From the NCBI GenBank assembly GCA_013398175.1, contig VZRZ01002565.1:785511-849510 (forward strand): a stretch of 64,000 nucleotides of DNA. The letters run 5' to 3'. Positions 47,424 to 60,907 of the stretch are shown here, piece after piece; position 1 is the stretch's first letter, and each line of letters begins with the position of its first letter. Source of the DNA: Climacteris rufus (Eukaryota; Chordata; Aves; Passeriformes; Climacteridae). The position numbers and the translations under genes were made by a program. Below the pieces are notes generated by a model, which had not been told where the DNA came from, made no database searches, and saw only the letters and a program-made list of their open reading frames with translations.

Positions 47424-49261
47424 GTATCCATCACAACTTGGTTTGGTTTCCCGTGTTTTCCTATCAAGTGCTTGTCAGTAATCCCTAGCTGTTTGGATTT
47501 TAGATGCAATTGGACCATTATAGCTTAGAGATTGAGCCCAGTGTGAATCCGTTCTCCCTTTTCTACTGTATTTTTGAGGCCTTTTTTTTCCTGTGTTCTT
47601 TTCATTCTGGGACTTCCCTATTGGCAGAGACTTAGTTTACTTGCCTTTGCCTGAGGTGTAGGAGGTAATTCTCCAGCTGCTAATAATGGCTGACTGTTTC
47701 TGCATATCACTGGATCCTACAGCTAGAAAATTGCAGGGGTTTCCTAGCTGCCATTCACACAAAATTGTCACAGTAAGAGAACCTTGTTTGTATGTTCAGG
47801 AAATAATTGTGAAACTGTGTGTGCTTTCTCTATTGTGTTGGATTATCAAGGCAGTGTCCTTACAAGGGACCATCACAGAACATCTTCCTCACTGCACAGC
47901 CCAGCACACTGGCTGCTTCTGACAAAGTTGTGCAGAGCAGAAATGCACACGTGTACTGCAAGGTATCCATGTCGAGCTGTTAAAGAAATGTTGTGTATAC
48001 TTGAAATTAAATTCAATGGGTATCATCTGATCTGGCAAGCATATGAGTGGAGGAGTACCTGGTTCAGATAATGCTGATGGTAGTATAATGATTTGGAAAA
48101 AAAAATCCTCGATTGCAAGGAGTCAAATATCCAACAGGCAAATGCAGTGTGTGTATACCTGACAAGGCCACGATTATGTACCTGATTACAAGGGTCAGAG
48201 TTCAGAAATGGCCATAATGAAACAGGTGTTTGGAAAATGTTTGCTTGTTGCTTGGATTAAAGAGCACCTCTATGCCTGTGAAGATGGATCTTGGTTAGCA
48301 GTGGAGGCTCACCAGGGAAAAAGTCTGTTGTGACTTCCTGCCAATTACTACTTGGCCAGAATTAGGTATGTCTGATGCTCCTTAAGGGTGTGCCAAAGAA
48401 GCAGGACTGTGTGGTCATCAAAGCAAATAGGTACTGCAAGTGTGAAGAACAGTCTCAAGGACTTCAATGTGTTTATGGCCAGACTCTTTTTCATTTGTGT
48501 TTTCAAAAAAACCAGCCTTGTGCAAAACCCCTGTCTTTGTGGTGATGCCTCCTTCCTTATGCTGTGTGTTCCTGTGTAGCCCCACTCTGTTCTCTGGCCT
48601 CCAGTTACTGCACTTACTAAACCCACTTCCATTGTTTCTAATGGTTCTTTTAATTTTTCTTCTTCTCATCTGGAAGTCCATCTTGATTATTGAGCTGCTG
48701 AATGACTTTTCAGTAAAACAAAGCCAGCAGAAGTGGGAAATCTTAGCAGCTGAGAGAATATTATTAATGATAGAGTTTTCTCACTGGAGAATGATAGAGT
48801 GCCTAAAACATGTTCAGAGAGGGTAGAATATGACCAAGAGTAAGAATTACAATTTTATATGGGAGACTGCAGAATTAAACTTTTGGATAAATAACTGCTC
48901 ACTCCCAGCTCTCCCAAATGGAAGCAGTCTTAGATGAGCTTGTGCATTTGTGAATTTCCTGGCAGAACTGTGAAACTGTAAGTCCTGCTTTGCAAAAGGA
49001 AACTCTCTTCTTCAGAAAGTCTCTAGAGTATGCTTTGCTCTTGAAAGATGTTTCTGTAGGCAGGTCATACATTATGTTTGCAGAAGCTTAACTCTGACAT
49101 AAAGAATTCACCATCCACAATTCTTCCTCTTATTTCAGGGGATTAGCCAGAAACACATTCTGTTGGGGTGACAAAAAAAGGTCTGTTCTAGTCTGTGTTG
49201 ACTGACACACAAGATTACAAATCAATTCCATGCTTTACCTCTCTAGCTACTCTTGCATGGC
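47424..49261. other. Intron; no gene recognised
   Basis: Nothing supported. The ORFs at 47686-48071 and 48348-48826 lack domains and fitting splice context. Confidence 0.6.
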
Positions 49262-49640
49262 CATAGAATCATAGAATCATTTAGGTTGAAAAAGACCCCT
49301 AAGATCATGAGTGCAGCCATTAACACCACACAGCCCACCCCTAAACCATGGCCCCACGTGCCACATCTGCACATCTTTTAAATACCTCCAGGGATGGAGA
49401 CTGCCCCACTTCCCTGGGCAGCCTGTTCAAGGGCTTGAGAAACCTTTCCATGAAGAAATGTTTCCTAATATCCAATCTAAACCTCCCCTGGCACAACTTG
49501 AGGCCATTTCCTCTTGTTGTGGGGCTTGTTACTTGGGAGAAGAGACCAACTCCCACCTGTCTACAATGTCTTTTCACGTAATTGTAGAGAACAATAAGGT
49601 TTCCCCTCAGCCTCCTTTATGTGTGCTTGCAGTAAATTAA
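49262..49640 (-). mobile_element. CR1 LINE, short 3' end copy
   Basis: Begins with the reverse complement of the tandem CR1 3' end (catagaatcatagaatcat) and runs through ttaggttgaaaaagacc, cctccagggatggagactgc, cagcctgttcaagggcttga and gaagaaatgtttcctaatat. The 5' end is truncated near 49.64 kb. Antisense to MICAL3. Confidence 0.92.
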
Positions 49641-52231
49641 CTGAATTCCTTCTTTTTGATATCTGGGGCATGACATTCCATAAATACAATCAATTTCTGT
49701 CTCCAATATCCACCATTTATACAAGAGGGCAGTATCATTTTCTTGTCATCTGCTTTGTGACCTAATAGTGGCCACTGCATTCAGCGAGAACCATTAGTAA
49801 AGGGGTGGAGTCATGCTCTTGTCTCTGATCAGTTCCTCCCCTAATGAAACCATCAAAATAAAAGTTCCAAAAGGGAAAGGCAGTGTATAAAGTGGTGTTG
49901 CCATCTAAAAAAATCTTTATAAGCCTGTACAAGGAGAAGAAGTGGGGATGGGTGAGAGGTATATCTGCTGTGCACTTACATTGTCAACATAAATAGGGAA
50001 GGACTGCAGTGCAGGGTCAAAGTAAAGGCTCTTCCAGCAACCAATATTAACTGTTCTAGCACAATGTATTAGGCTCTGTAATGAGTGTTTTTTTCAGGTT
50101 CCCTCCCTGTAAGGAAAGAACAAATCACTCACTGACAGGGATTTAAATATGAAATTTTGGGTAATGTTAATAGTAGTTTCCTACTACTTGAAAATCCAGA
50201 CAGAAGAAAGAGTTCTGTAACTTGCAATTATTCTTTCCTTTTTCTGTTATAGGAAAAGATAGATAAGACCATCTCAACTATTTCTCTATGTAATTTATCA
50301 TCTTTTAGCATGTTTGCCCTTAGTCATCTTTCCTGTCTTAAAGGAAATTCAAATTCTTCTTTTGTAGAGGTATTCCTTTCACTTTCGTTTCTCAGATCTC
50401 TCACCTCTGGACCACCTTCCATTTTTAGAAAAAAGTATTTTTCAGTTGGACTGATAAGAACAAAAACCAGTACTATAGGTCAAAATTTCTTTACTCAGAA
50501 TAATTTTGTTTCTATTTTCCATCCACTTTGTATCATCCTTAATATGTTATTGTCAAGTGCCTTATACCAAGAAGACTGGCAATAAATTCTTCACTGTGAT
50601 GCCCTGCTGTCTTCCTGAGAGGTTACAGTTTGTTTAGATCCTAGCAATAGGTACAGACAGCTCAATATTCTTTCCAGGAATTTTACACATTATCTGGTAT
50701 TCGTCAAATTAGAATATTTATAGGGTGATACTCACTAATCAAACTCAGAAACATTTTGGAGGTCACTGTCAACTTTAATTTTGACAAAATAATTGTACCT
50801 TCTTGTCTTTTCCTGTTTTTTAGATTAGTTTAGCCTCAGGCATGATGCAGTTGGTCTTTTAATCTTTCAAAAGCTGAATGCTCAATCTAACATTTAGTTT
50901 CCGATTCAGAAAATGATCTCACAACCTGTGATTACTTAATTGCCTTAATATGTTCTCTGTGATTATCTTTGAAAATCTCAGCCTTTGACAGTTGCATTCA
51001 TAACAAGAATGAATGATTTGGAGGGTAAGCTCTATTTCAAGTGACAGTGTAGGCTTTATTTCAGGGGGCAGGTTAATTGTATACAAGTGGTCTAAGCTAC
51101 TGGCATCGCCTGTTTTCCTTCCCTCCCTCCCCCCTTCCTATTTCATCCTGGTATTTCACTGCAAAGCTAAATCAGGATCTCAATGAAGTTTTCCCAGTTT
51201 TCTGTGGTGTCCCAAGAGACATCTTGAATGAGTTAATTCCTGTAATGTGATGTTACTAATGCAGCAGTACTTTGTATTATAGTGCATTCGCCTGTTTGGA
51301 CATGCTAATGACTTTGATTTCCTGTGTGGATTTTTCTTTTTTTCAATTATTATCTTAAAAATATGCAAAATCTGAAATTTCTGGAACCTTTCTTTTTTTT
51401 TCCTTTCCCTTTAGCATAAAACTTGATAGTCATTTTTAAGAGCTTGAAAAACACCTACTGTCAGATCAATACTGAAAAATTTCAGAGCCACCTCTTTACA
51501 TCAAGTGAATCATATGCAGTGAGAAATATTGCTCTCAGTACTTCCATCTGACTCCTCCCAAGGAAATGTTCCACAGTGCTAGACTTGTGGGGCACCTGTC
51601 TGTAGCAGCTGTGGAAATGCCCATCTCTGTCCTGAAAACTGCTGTGCAGTTCTTCCCTGGCACAGAGACTGCATTAGCAGGACACACAATCCCATCTTCC
51701 TGCGCCTGAGCGTTTGCCTTCCACCTGTGTGCCATACACCCATCCTCCACTCACTCACCTCCAAGAAATCAACCCTTACACCTTCCCTGCAGCTGACCTA
51801 AGAAATTACAGTTTCCTTCTGACATATTGCTCAGCTCCAAAGCAACAGGATTAATTCTGCTTTTCTCAGCAAGAACAGGAGAGACATCAGTGACAGGTAC
51901 TGCTGCAGACGCAAATAGGTGAAGTGTCTCTGTGTAAACTTCTTGATTTTTCCCCTTGGAAGTCCTTGCCTGCCTGCTGGAAATTTCTCTTCATCTTCCC
52001 AGTATATGTGTTTGTGATATATTTGTGTGTGTGTGTACATATATGTATATATACAGAGAAAGAGAGATATATAGCGTTTGTATATATGTGTGTGTGTGCC
52101 CACATGTATAGCTGCCTGTCTCGTTTGCCTTTTTTTTGTTTCTATGTCTTTCTCATATATTGCTTTGATTGTGTGGGGCTAGGGTGGGTATCTGACTCAA
52201 TAACTCTGTCTTCACCAATTCCTTGTTGTAG
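49641..52231. other. Intron
   Basis: No exon recognised. It contains a (GT)/(TA) microsatellite region at about 52024-52098 and ends ttccttgttgtag. Confidence 0.65.
52024..52098. repeat. GT/TA-rich microsatellite
   Basis: Interrupted runs of GTGTGTGTGT, ATATATGTATATATA and GTGTGTGTGTG about 135 nt upstream of the small exon at 52232. Confidence 0.75.
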
Positions 52232-52282
52232 ACTATTGGGGAGAGTCTTATTACAGTGACCTCATCGACTTGCATCTGGGTG
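52232..52282 (+). CDS. MICAL3: MICAL3 cassette exon in the bMERB inter-helix loop: DYWGESYYSDLIDLHLG
   Basis: 51 nt with acceptor ccttgttgtag and a near-perfect donor, GGTG/gtatgt; phase 1 in and 1 out. It turns [11 protein letters not shown] into [28 protein letters not shown]. As I recall, other MICAL-family proteins have related DYWGES-type sequence at this place, so it is a true, optional exon. The inserted acidic/aromatic loop lies between the two Rab-binding helices. An ACTAAC motif lies at 52310-52315. Confidence 0.85.
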
Positions 52283-52309
52283 GTATGTATGGCTGAACCT
52301 CCTGCTGAC

Positions 52310-52315
52310 ACTAAC
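52310..52315 (+). promoter_or_regulatory. ACTAAC motif (QKI/STAR-type) after the loop exon
   Basis: ACTAAC 28 nt downstream of the donor. QKI binds ACUAAY and promotes inclusion when downstream. A single short motif, so weak evidence. Confidence 0.3.
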
Positions 52316-55264
52316 CCTGCTGACACTCCTCCCCACCCTTCCCTTCACCTACTTCTCCCATCCTTGGCTCACAAACAAGAAGAAAAAGCCCTTGCACATG
52401 ACTGATGATAGCAGAACCCCTTTTCCAGCTCAGGAAGAGGAGATCCTGACATGTTCCACAAACCATGTGTAAGGCTCTCTCTTCTATTTTTCACAGTGCT
52501 GATTTTTTCAAAATTTGCTTACTGTTTTTACTCCAGCCACCTTTCCTGCTAGCAGTGGATGGTCATTCCGGTTTTTTGCTTCTTCTTTGCAAGGTCCAAC
52601 TCCATCACTGGAATTTTCTTTAGGAAAGTATTTTGAGGGGTACAGCAGAACTGACCTGCTCCCAAGAGCAAACAGCACTGTCAAGGATTAGTCATGCTAC
52701 TGCCTCCATCCTGCCCTTCTGAGGCTCATTTTTTTCTTCCAAAAAAGCCAGAGTGTGTTGTTGATCTAACAAAATCAAAATGCTCCCTCAAGGGACTTTG
52801 AAAACACGTGGAGATGACAGATATGTCTTCTTTCTTGTTTTGTCTTCCTGTAAGGTTAGAAAATAATCTACTGTTAAGAGTTCCAGTCATTTTTGCTGGA
52901 ATCTGCTCTTAGTTTCCAGTCAGTCCAGTTTGCATCATTACACAGTTAATAAGCTTCTTGCTATACTTTTTGTTTTAATATCCCATTTAGTGCTAAACAC
53001 ACATTACAGTGTTTAGCTCTTATTTTCACTGAAGAATCTGGTCATCACTATACCATAGTTCTGCATTTAATTAATGTTGCTTTCTGAATCCCTTAGTAGG
53101 TGGTTAACTTTTGCGTTGCAAATGACATTTGTTTAGCATTTGCCCATCTTGAAAATTAAAATTTCCTGTGCTAATTTAATCACCCAAAGTCTGTCCTTAT
53201 GAAGTGAACACGTCTGTCTGTCAGCAGATCCATGAGAAAACAAACTCTGCTCAGTTGCCTTGTTATCTGAGGGTCTCATTTAATTGATCTTTCAGAGTAT
53301 AAAGTTGCTTGATCTAAGCAGTGTTTTTTTGAGGGAGTGCATTACAGAGCAGCTCTGCAGAGGTAAAGATCCACATGCTCCAGGCCTGATCCAAGACCCA
53401 TCACTAAAAGTCTTCCCTGATTTCATTGTGTTCTGCATTTGATCCTTCAAACATAATCTTGCCCAGATTTTTAACTGTCAATTTTTCTCCTGCTCCAGGG
53501 AGGCTGCCCCCACATAGTATTTACCTGTACCTCTCTGTTGGGAATGACCCCAAATTGTCCTGGAGCAATACACTTTTATTGAAGAACATCTACCTGAGTT
53601 AAGAATATCCACTCAAGTTCAAGTTTCAAAACGGAAGGCTTTCCTCCTTAGTAGATTTATTTTGTTGCCCAGTTCCCCTGTGCTAATTTTGATGTGATGG
53701 TCCTCTGCTTGCCCTGTGCTTCATTCACTATTCAGTCCCTCTGGCATTCTTTCCTGGGCTATCTTCTGCAGAGAGACTTTGAAACCCTCTTCCTGGTTTT
53801 ATCCACCAGGGCTGGCCCATGCTCATATATGCATAGAGTAGGAGCTGTAAAAGGGTTGATGCTGAATTACACTTAACAGACCCTTATCCCTATTTAATGC
53901 TATCTCCACTACACCTCTCCCTCCTCCTGCCTCTCCTCCTAATGCCTCTTTAGAGACAGCGATCCCATCAAAATCACTAATAGTGGCTTTAAGAAAAGCA
54001 AAATAATCTTTACTTAAAGGGACACTGTCACTTAAAAAAAAATGTTGTGCTGCAGAAAATCTTAATTGGAAATGGAATTTACTGTTTATCTCTTTTGCGT
54101 GTTTGTTTTTTCCGTTTCTCTGAGCTCAGTCACCTCAGAGTGGTCATTTTTAACCAGGCTGTTTTATTTATATGGTGACTCAGTCACTTGGGCTTCCAAC
54201 AGTCAGAGACGATATTCATGTTTTTCTAAAAATTGTTGATACATCTTAAAACTATATAAAATTTCTGCTCATCTCAAAAATACCAATTTCAAAACAAATT
54301 TTAAAAAAACTGTATTGGTCAGTATCCCTTTAAATGCAGTGAGCCAGTATAGCCTGGAGTATGTGGCTTTATAGTATTATTTTGTTGCCTCTGTAATTTG
54401 CTTTATATTTGCTTTTGGGGCTGCCAGAACACTTTTGCCAGAAGGGATACATTGCTGTGGTGATATTTGTCACTATTGAGTGGCAGACTCAGAGCTCAGC
54501 TTCAAGATGAACATGTCTGTGCAGGATGCCGCATCTGGGTGGAGTGCCATTAAAATCCCTGGAGGTCCTGCTGAGCACTGCAAGCAGCTTGGATGCTGCA
54601 CAGTTAATTATTCTATTGGCAACCCATGTCCCTGAGGCATGGGCATGACTCTAGTCACGCTGTCATAAAATATTAACAAAAATTGCAAAGTACTTTGAAA
54701 AGTTATCCATAAACTGGTAATTTTTAGTTGTTACAGATTGCGCAACAACTTCTGCAAGGGGGAGTGGTAACTTCTGACATCCTGGTCAACTTCCAATTTT
54801 ACAGGATTGCAGATTGCTATCTTAACTGCTTCCATTGCTTTGCTCAGATGTCATAATCCTCTCTTCCTGTTCTGAAATGTTTTGTACCGTGGCTGTAACG
54901 CAGATGTTTCATTTCATGCTACAGATGGTCACATTTCGATTCTGAGTAATTATTCCTGTGTGTATATTGTATGCATGGTGTTGTTAAAAGAACATTACAA
55001 AGGTTGCAAAGTCAACTGAAATTAAGACTGTATTATATTGATATATCAACAGATTTATAATCTTCAGATCTACCATAGAGAAGTCTGTCTCATGTCCTTG
55101 TGGAAAAATTGGTAGCGACACTAGGTTGTCATCTTCTGTGTACATCTTTATGCAGAGGAAATGGGACACAATCAGTGGATTTCATAGATGTTTGTTGGCA
55201 GCTGTGGAATAGTGAGATTTGAAAACATGGGTTCTGAGCCAGACAGTGGAAGGGTGCAGTGGTC

Positions 55265-55815
55265 TGGTGGATATATTCTGTTTGTCCCTTTATTCCCTCT
55301 TTTCAGACAGTCCTTGTCCTAATTCTGTCTTTTTTCATCCAGAGCTCCTTACCCCACTTCCATTTTCATTCTCAGTCCCAGTTTCTCCTTCTCAGGCATT
55401 TCATTTTAATCCTGCCTTCTTGACAAAGAAATCCTAGTATTCTACCCATCAGACCTCCTATTCCTCTCCACTAGCTACTCCTGCTCTGGTCTTCCCACTG
55501 ACACAGTCTCCACAGTCTAAATCCCAACCTTTGGACTTCTTCCAGAATTTTTGGGCTCTGCTCCCTCTTCGGCCCAGCATTATTTGTCTGGAAAATTTTA
55601 GGTCCTACCTTCATCTCAAATCTGCCTTCTCCTTTCACCCCTTATCCTTTTATTCCCCCTCCCTTTGTCTGTTCTCCATTAGTCACCTTGCTTCCTTAGC
55701 CTCAGTTCCTCCTTCCCAGCCTCAGTTCCTCCTAATCCACTGGCTCCTTCTCCCAGTTTGCTCCCTGTCTGCCTCTGGAAAGTGCCTCCATTGTTCCTCC
55801 GTGTTCGAGTGAGTG
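55265..55815. repeat. Pyrimidine-rich region with a 20-nt tandem duplication
   Basis: About 550 nt in which the + strand is mostly C and T, with few purines. It includes the unit CCTCAGTTCCTCC repeated with a period of 20 nt at 55700-55732. No transposon is recognised. Confidence 0.6.
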
Positions 55816-58800
55816 GCTTCCTTTTCCTTGCACCCAGCAGGGGATCATTAAGTAAACAGCCACACACTCCCATCTTGCTTTGTTCTTGGCTGGAGTATGC
55901 CAAGAGAGGCAAGAAGGATGTAGGGAAGAGGGCTGGTACAGTTGATAGTGTTGATTTCAGGCTCATGTTCTCCCTTCTTGACAAGAGCCTTGTGAACATC
56001 AGGTAAACAGGGCAGGGAAGTGCAATTGGTTTTTTAAATCTTTCTACTTTGTTTAAAGCACACTCTCCAATACCTTCACTTTTTATTAACTTATTTAAAA
56101 TATTTGAGCTTACTGTGTCCTTCAAAGTCTTGCAGGTCTAACTCTTCAAGGCTGAAGTCTGATATATTCAAGTGGCAACAGTCCTATTTCTTGTGATTGG
56201 CAAACACAGCTCTCCTGGGAGTGGAGTTGTAAGATAAACATTGTTTTCACAGTCTGCAGCTGTTTTTGACACTGAAGTGAATTGGTAACATGTTTTCTTT
56301 ACAGTAGATTTTGAGCAGGAAAGAGCAGCTGATAAGCAGAACTTAAGTACCAGTACTTGTTAGGCAAGTCCCATTTACCTGCTTCTTTCTGCACACAAAA
56401 ACAATAGTCTTGGGAGACAGGGCCAGTGCAGGACTGTATTAATTCTGATTGCATTTTGAAGTGTCTCAAGGTCTAGTAGAAGCAGAAGACTTCTGTGCAG
56501 TCATTTGTGTGTGTTCTGCTTCAACTATTGCTTTCCCCATTTTTTTCCCCTCCCTACCTTCCTCCTTATGCCAGATAAATAAAAGTGGTTTGGTTTGCAT
56601 GACAATTCAGTGGTCTCTGAGTTTTCCCCAGGTTTCTTCTAGTGATTGTGCTTTAGAGAATATTGGGTGTGACCCAGATTTAGTAAGTTAAGTCAGACAT
56701 ACTGAGTGATGTGCTTGTGAGATACTTGTCAGAATCCTTGCCCTCAGCCTGCAGTTGTGTGGATGCTATTCTCCAAGAAGTGGCCTTCTGTATCCTTGTT
56801 TTTTTATCAACACTGCTGTTGAACAACTTCACCAGATAATAAAGTTGGAATGCTTTATTTTTCACTACTTGGGCTTCTGACCATAACTGATTTTTTTAAG
56901 GGTGGAAAAGAGGACAGTTACTGTGATCAGTGCAGTTTGACTTGCTGATCTCTTTTGAACTGATTCATATTTTAAGCACTGATTTAAAATTAGAGTATTT
57001 AGCATTTAGCTCTTAGTATTCCTGATAAATGAGTGATGAAGTTTGTTAGTAGGATAAATTTCCAAAGTGTCATGCTTTTAGCTTGTGAGGGCAAGTGCCA
57101 CCTAATGATTCAGCACAACTGAGATTGGCCTCTGAGCTGGATTTCTTGGCCAGTGTTGCTGTTTTCCAAACCACCCTGATTAGTCAATAATATAGAAATC
57201 TTCGGATGCAAACCTTGTGAAGGATGTGATCCCACTTAGTCTGTGGTATATCTGTTTAAGTAATTTTAACTTGAAATGACTCACCACTTCTCAGAAATTA
57301 TCACAGCTCTCATACCACAAAATAGGGACAAATAGTGGAGGGGATCAATGTGAGCTGTAGCTTGGGGATAATGGGGTCTGCCACCCCAAACTTTTTTGCT
57401 GTGCTTTCTTCATCCTAATTGAACATTTTGACCACTGTGCTTCTGATTGTGAAGGAGTGTTAGGGAGCTAGAGAGGAAAAGGACAAAACCAGTCTGAAGT
57501 ATTGCTCTTTAATCAACAGGTAAATGAAAATTAGAAGAGAATGCAAAAGTCCAGTGTAGCTCGTGTAACAAAGAACAATATACAGTGAAAATGAAGGTGT
57601 ATTTTCACAGTGACTATATAATTTCTGGTCCTTGTTTGGAAGAGGCTTTGAAGCTCTGGTAATTTATTCTTGGCCTAGTTCTTGGTTTCCACCACTGTAG
57701 CAAGTCTGCCATCTCTCAAGAGTACTGTGACAAACAAGGTTATTCTTGAGGCTTTTTTACACAGAAGCAAGGTAGTTCCAGTCACTTTATTGACGGGATG
57801 CATCTGATGTGCAAGGCAGAGTTTCTGCCTCTCCAGAATGTTCAGTGTGCTCAGGAACTGGGGCACTCTCCTTTCCTTCATGAGCTGCAGCTCCTGCCTC
57901 CACACCATGCTCTGGGCTGCTGGGCTCTGCTTCCAAGGCTTTACACACAGAAAAGTTGGCCTGTGGCCTTGAAAGGGAACAGCTCGTGACTAACTCAGTC
58001 TGTTGGCAGTTTTCTCTCTCTGGTGAAAAAATGGAAATTTTTTGTCCAGAAGCTATGGGCACACCTTGCTGGCTGCACAGGGGGAACCTAAAAAGGGAAT
58101 GGTCACAGAAATGGTTCTTCTCTTGTCCTTCAGCTCCTTCCAAACAAACAGCTTCAGCAGCACTCTTCCCATGCTGTGGATGAAGACGTGTCAGGATATT
58201 TTTGGTGATGGAGACTTAAACAGAAAGGGGCTTAGGTTTGTCGGACTTTGTTCAATTTGCACAACAAATGGGTTTTTCCTGTCTGGCCCTGGCTACACAT
58301 CCAGAAAAATTGTCTTGCAGTATGATCCTATTTTTAATTTAATGAGATCATGAGGTGGTGATTTCTCTTCTCTAAACAATGCTATAATAATACTATTTCC
58401 TGTAGAAGTAGTAATGGCTTTGGGAGAAATAAGCCATTAAATAAGTTTTAGAGAACTGTGGGAAGTAAGTTTTCAGGTTGCACTTTGTTCTTGTTGTTAA
58501 TGACCTCCAATACATAAGGAAGACTTTCTAAAGCCTTGCTAATCATCCTACTTTAGACAGAAGTTGTTTCCAAAGTAATTGTAATGGTCATAACCTGTAT
58601 TCACTGATGCAACTGTAATTCACATGTAGAGTAGCTGGAAAGGATCTTAATTGCAAAGGTTATGTTTATTATCTTACTGAAAAAACATGTTGACTTCCTA
58701 GTAGCAAGACTAGCGTCGATATCATGGACTTTGTAACTTGATTCAAGGACAAATTTTCCTTAGACAAGAGTGGGAGGATAACTAAGAGCAAAGGAAATAC

Positions 58801-59308
58801 AACTGGGGGGAGTGAGCTCTGTGTTAGTCAGGTGCTGTGTAATCCCTGTGGCTTTTTACTGGAGATCAAAGATGGGATCCTCTCCTAGTATCAGACCACT
58901 TGCTCACTGATGACAAAAGCTAGTATTTTGTGGCCATTTCACAACATGAAATAAATGAGATAAATGACATTTTCACATACTAGGTGTTTATTTTCAGATC
59001 GGATATGGAAAACTGGGAGTTCCTCTCCAAGTCTGTATGTCCATGGCTTGAAATTTATCAAATCCCCCGTCCCTCACTTGTGAATGAAATCTCAAATGCT
59101 GAAAGAAGTGGATTTTTTCATACAGTTAAATGTCCATCTCCTGACCCCCCTTAAAATAGTGGTTAGACCAAGTATTAAAGCTTATACAGAAGAATTAATG
59201 TTGAATAAGATAGGATGTGAAATAAAAAATATTTATTAAGTATCATGCACTAAATGCTCTGCTTTGTGTGGAAGCATATTCTTCACTGTACCTTTGTGGT
59301 TTGGGGTT

Positions 59309-59331
59309 TTTCTTTTTTTTTTTTTTTGCTT
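59309..59331. repeat. Poly-T run
   Basis: T-run of about 18 after gggtttttc. It could be the poly-A tail of an antisense insertion, but no element is visible next to it. Confidence 0.7.
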
Positions 59332-60719
59332 TTGTAACATGATCTGTGAAATGGCAGTTGTAGAAAAAAAAGCCTCAGTATTTTCATATTTTAAATGAAG
59401 AAGTTAAAAATTCAGAACAATTATAATGAATGTTCTGGTACTGTCTCAACTACTGTTGGTACAATTCTTTCTCTGTAAGTGTTCTGTGGCCAACTGTGGC
59501 ACCTCTCCTAATGTTGCCCCTTCCTGCTTTCAGTACAGAGGTTTCTTCCTGTCAGAGAGCCGTGCTGCTCAGCCACGGGCTTTGCAGCTGGTGTGCTCTC
59601 CCTCTTGCCCCAGTGTGTCCTCCGTGTGCTGGTCTAGTTCTGTGATGGTCCCTTCTAAAGCCTTCCCAGTTCACTGGTACTCTAATTTTGTGGAGCTTTC
59701 TCTGAACCCCATACATCAAACTCTGCTGACCTCTCCAAAATGAGCGTTATTCTTACCATACTGTTGCTGTGGAGTTTATGCCTTTTCCTAACACAGAAAC
59801 GCCTCTTCTTTATAAATGTGGTTGTTCCACTGAGCCCAATAAGTGTTCCATTCTGGTAGCTCTGATGTTTCAGGTTCATCACCTCCCTGGTGCATGTTCT
59901 CCTGTAACTTTTAGTAACATTGGTTATTGCCTGCTGTTTATCTCTGTAAGGTTAAATACAGCTGAAAAGCAAATTCTTGGTGTTAAAACAGCTGAACCTT
60001 TTGAGAGATGAGAAATGTTTGTCCTTCACTGGCTGACAGAAAAGATGACAAAGATTCAGTAAGTCACTGATACTAACAGGATTTGTAAGCTTTAAAATGC
60101 TTTGCGGAATGAGAACGTCAAGGGAGAGCTTTAAATTTACTGGTTTAACTCTGCACGTCCTCAGTTGGCCACTGCCCCTGCAGACCCTGATGTGAATCAC
60201 TTTATCTGTGTAAAAGCCTTTTCCCCTGTAAGCACAACAATCCAGTTGGGTACATGTGTACTCACCATACTTGACACAGCAGATCCTGGCAGGCTGGTTC
60301 CATGGTAATCGGATTCTCCCTGTGATGTTCCCTGTCTGAAGACATTATATTCCATTATAAAGGACACTTTTACCATCAGTGGATGCTGCCACGGTGATAA
60401 GAGCATGGTCCTGATAGAGCTTTAAGGTAGGGTGGCTGCTTACAGCTGGTGTCTTATGCATGCAGGCGAGGCTTACTGTAACCCTGCTTGAAATTTGACA
60501 TTTATCAGCAGAAGTTAAATATTTGTCTCTACTCGTCCTGACATCTGGGTCACAAACCTCTCGGTTAAAGACCATGCAATTGAAAACTGTACATTAGGAA
60601 AAAGTGCAGTAGCAGTAACCTCCTGCCTGGTGTTTGTACAGCTCAGTAAGAGTTCACCAGTACCTTGGTCTACCTCTTACCTGTTATCTGTGCTTATTAG
60701 GGACATTATTCATCTGTAG

Positions 60720-60907
60720 ACTGTATCCCTTGTTTCTGCTTCTCCATTTCTTGTATTTTTTCTTTTCTTCTTGTGTTTCCTTTCTTTCTCACTCTTACGC
60801 TTTTTGTCCTTTGCTTGTCTTTTATTTCACCCCTTTCCTCCTCTTCCGTTCCACTTCCAACTTCCTCTTCCTCTCCTGCCTCTTCCTCTTCCTCGTTTGG
60901 TCCTATT
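60720..60907 (+). promoter_or_regulatory. Extended polypyrimidine tract before a cassette exon
   Basis: About 190 nt of nearly continuous C/T with several TTCTTT, TCTTCC and CTTCCT units, ending at tattgaag, the acceptor of 60912-60977. Long tracts with many UCUU-type sites are typical of PTBP1-repressed, tissue-specific exons (established); the link to this exon is inferred. Confidence 0.55.

Noticed and set aside
47132..47518. 128-codon minus-strand ORF
   Set aside because: Shadow of the conserved bMERB exon 47330-47423 on the other strand.
52431..52469. Segment AQEEEILTCSTNH between ttttccag and gtaagg
   Set aside because: Its exit phase does not match the following MICAL3 exon, so inclusion would break the frame.
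53954..54007. Phase-1 segment ETAIPSKSLIVALRKAK after the acceptor cctctttag
   Set aside because: Only 17 codons to a stop with no poly(A) signal close by; too short to separate from chance.
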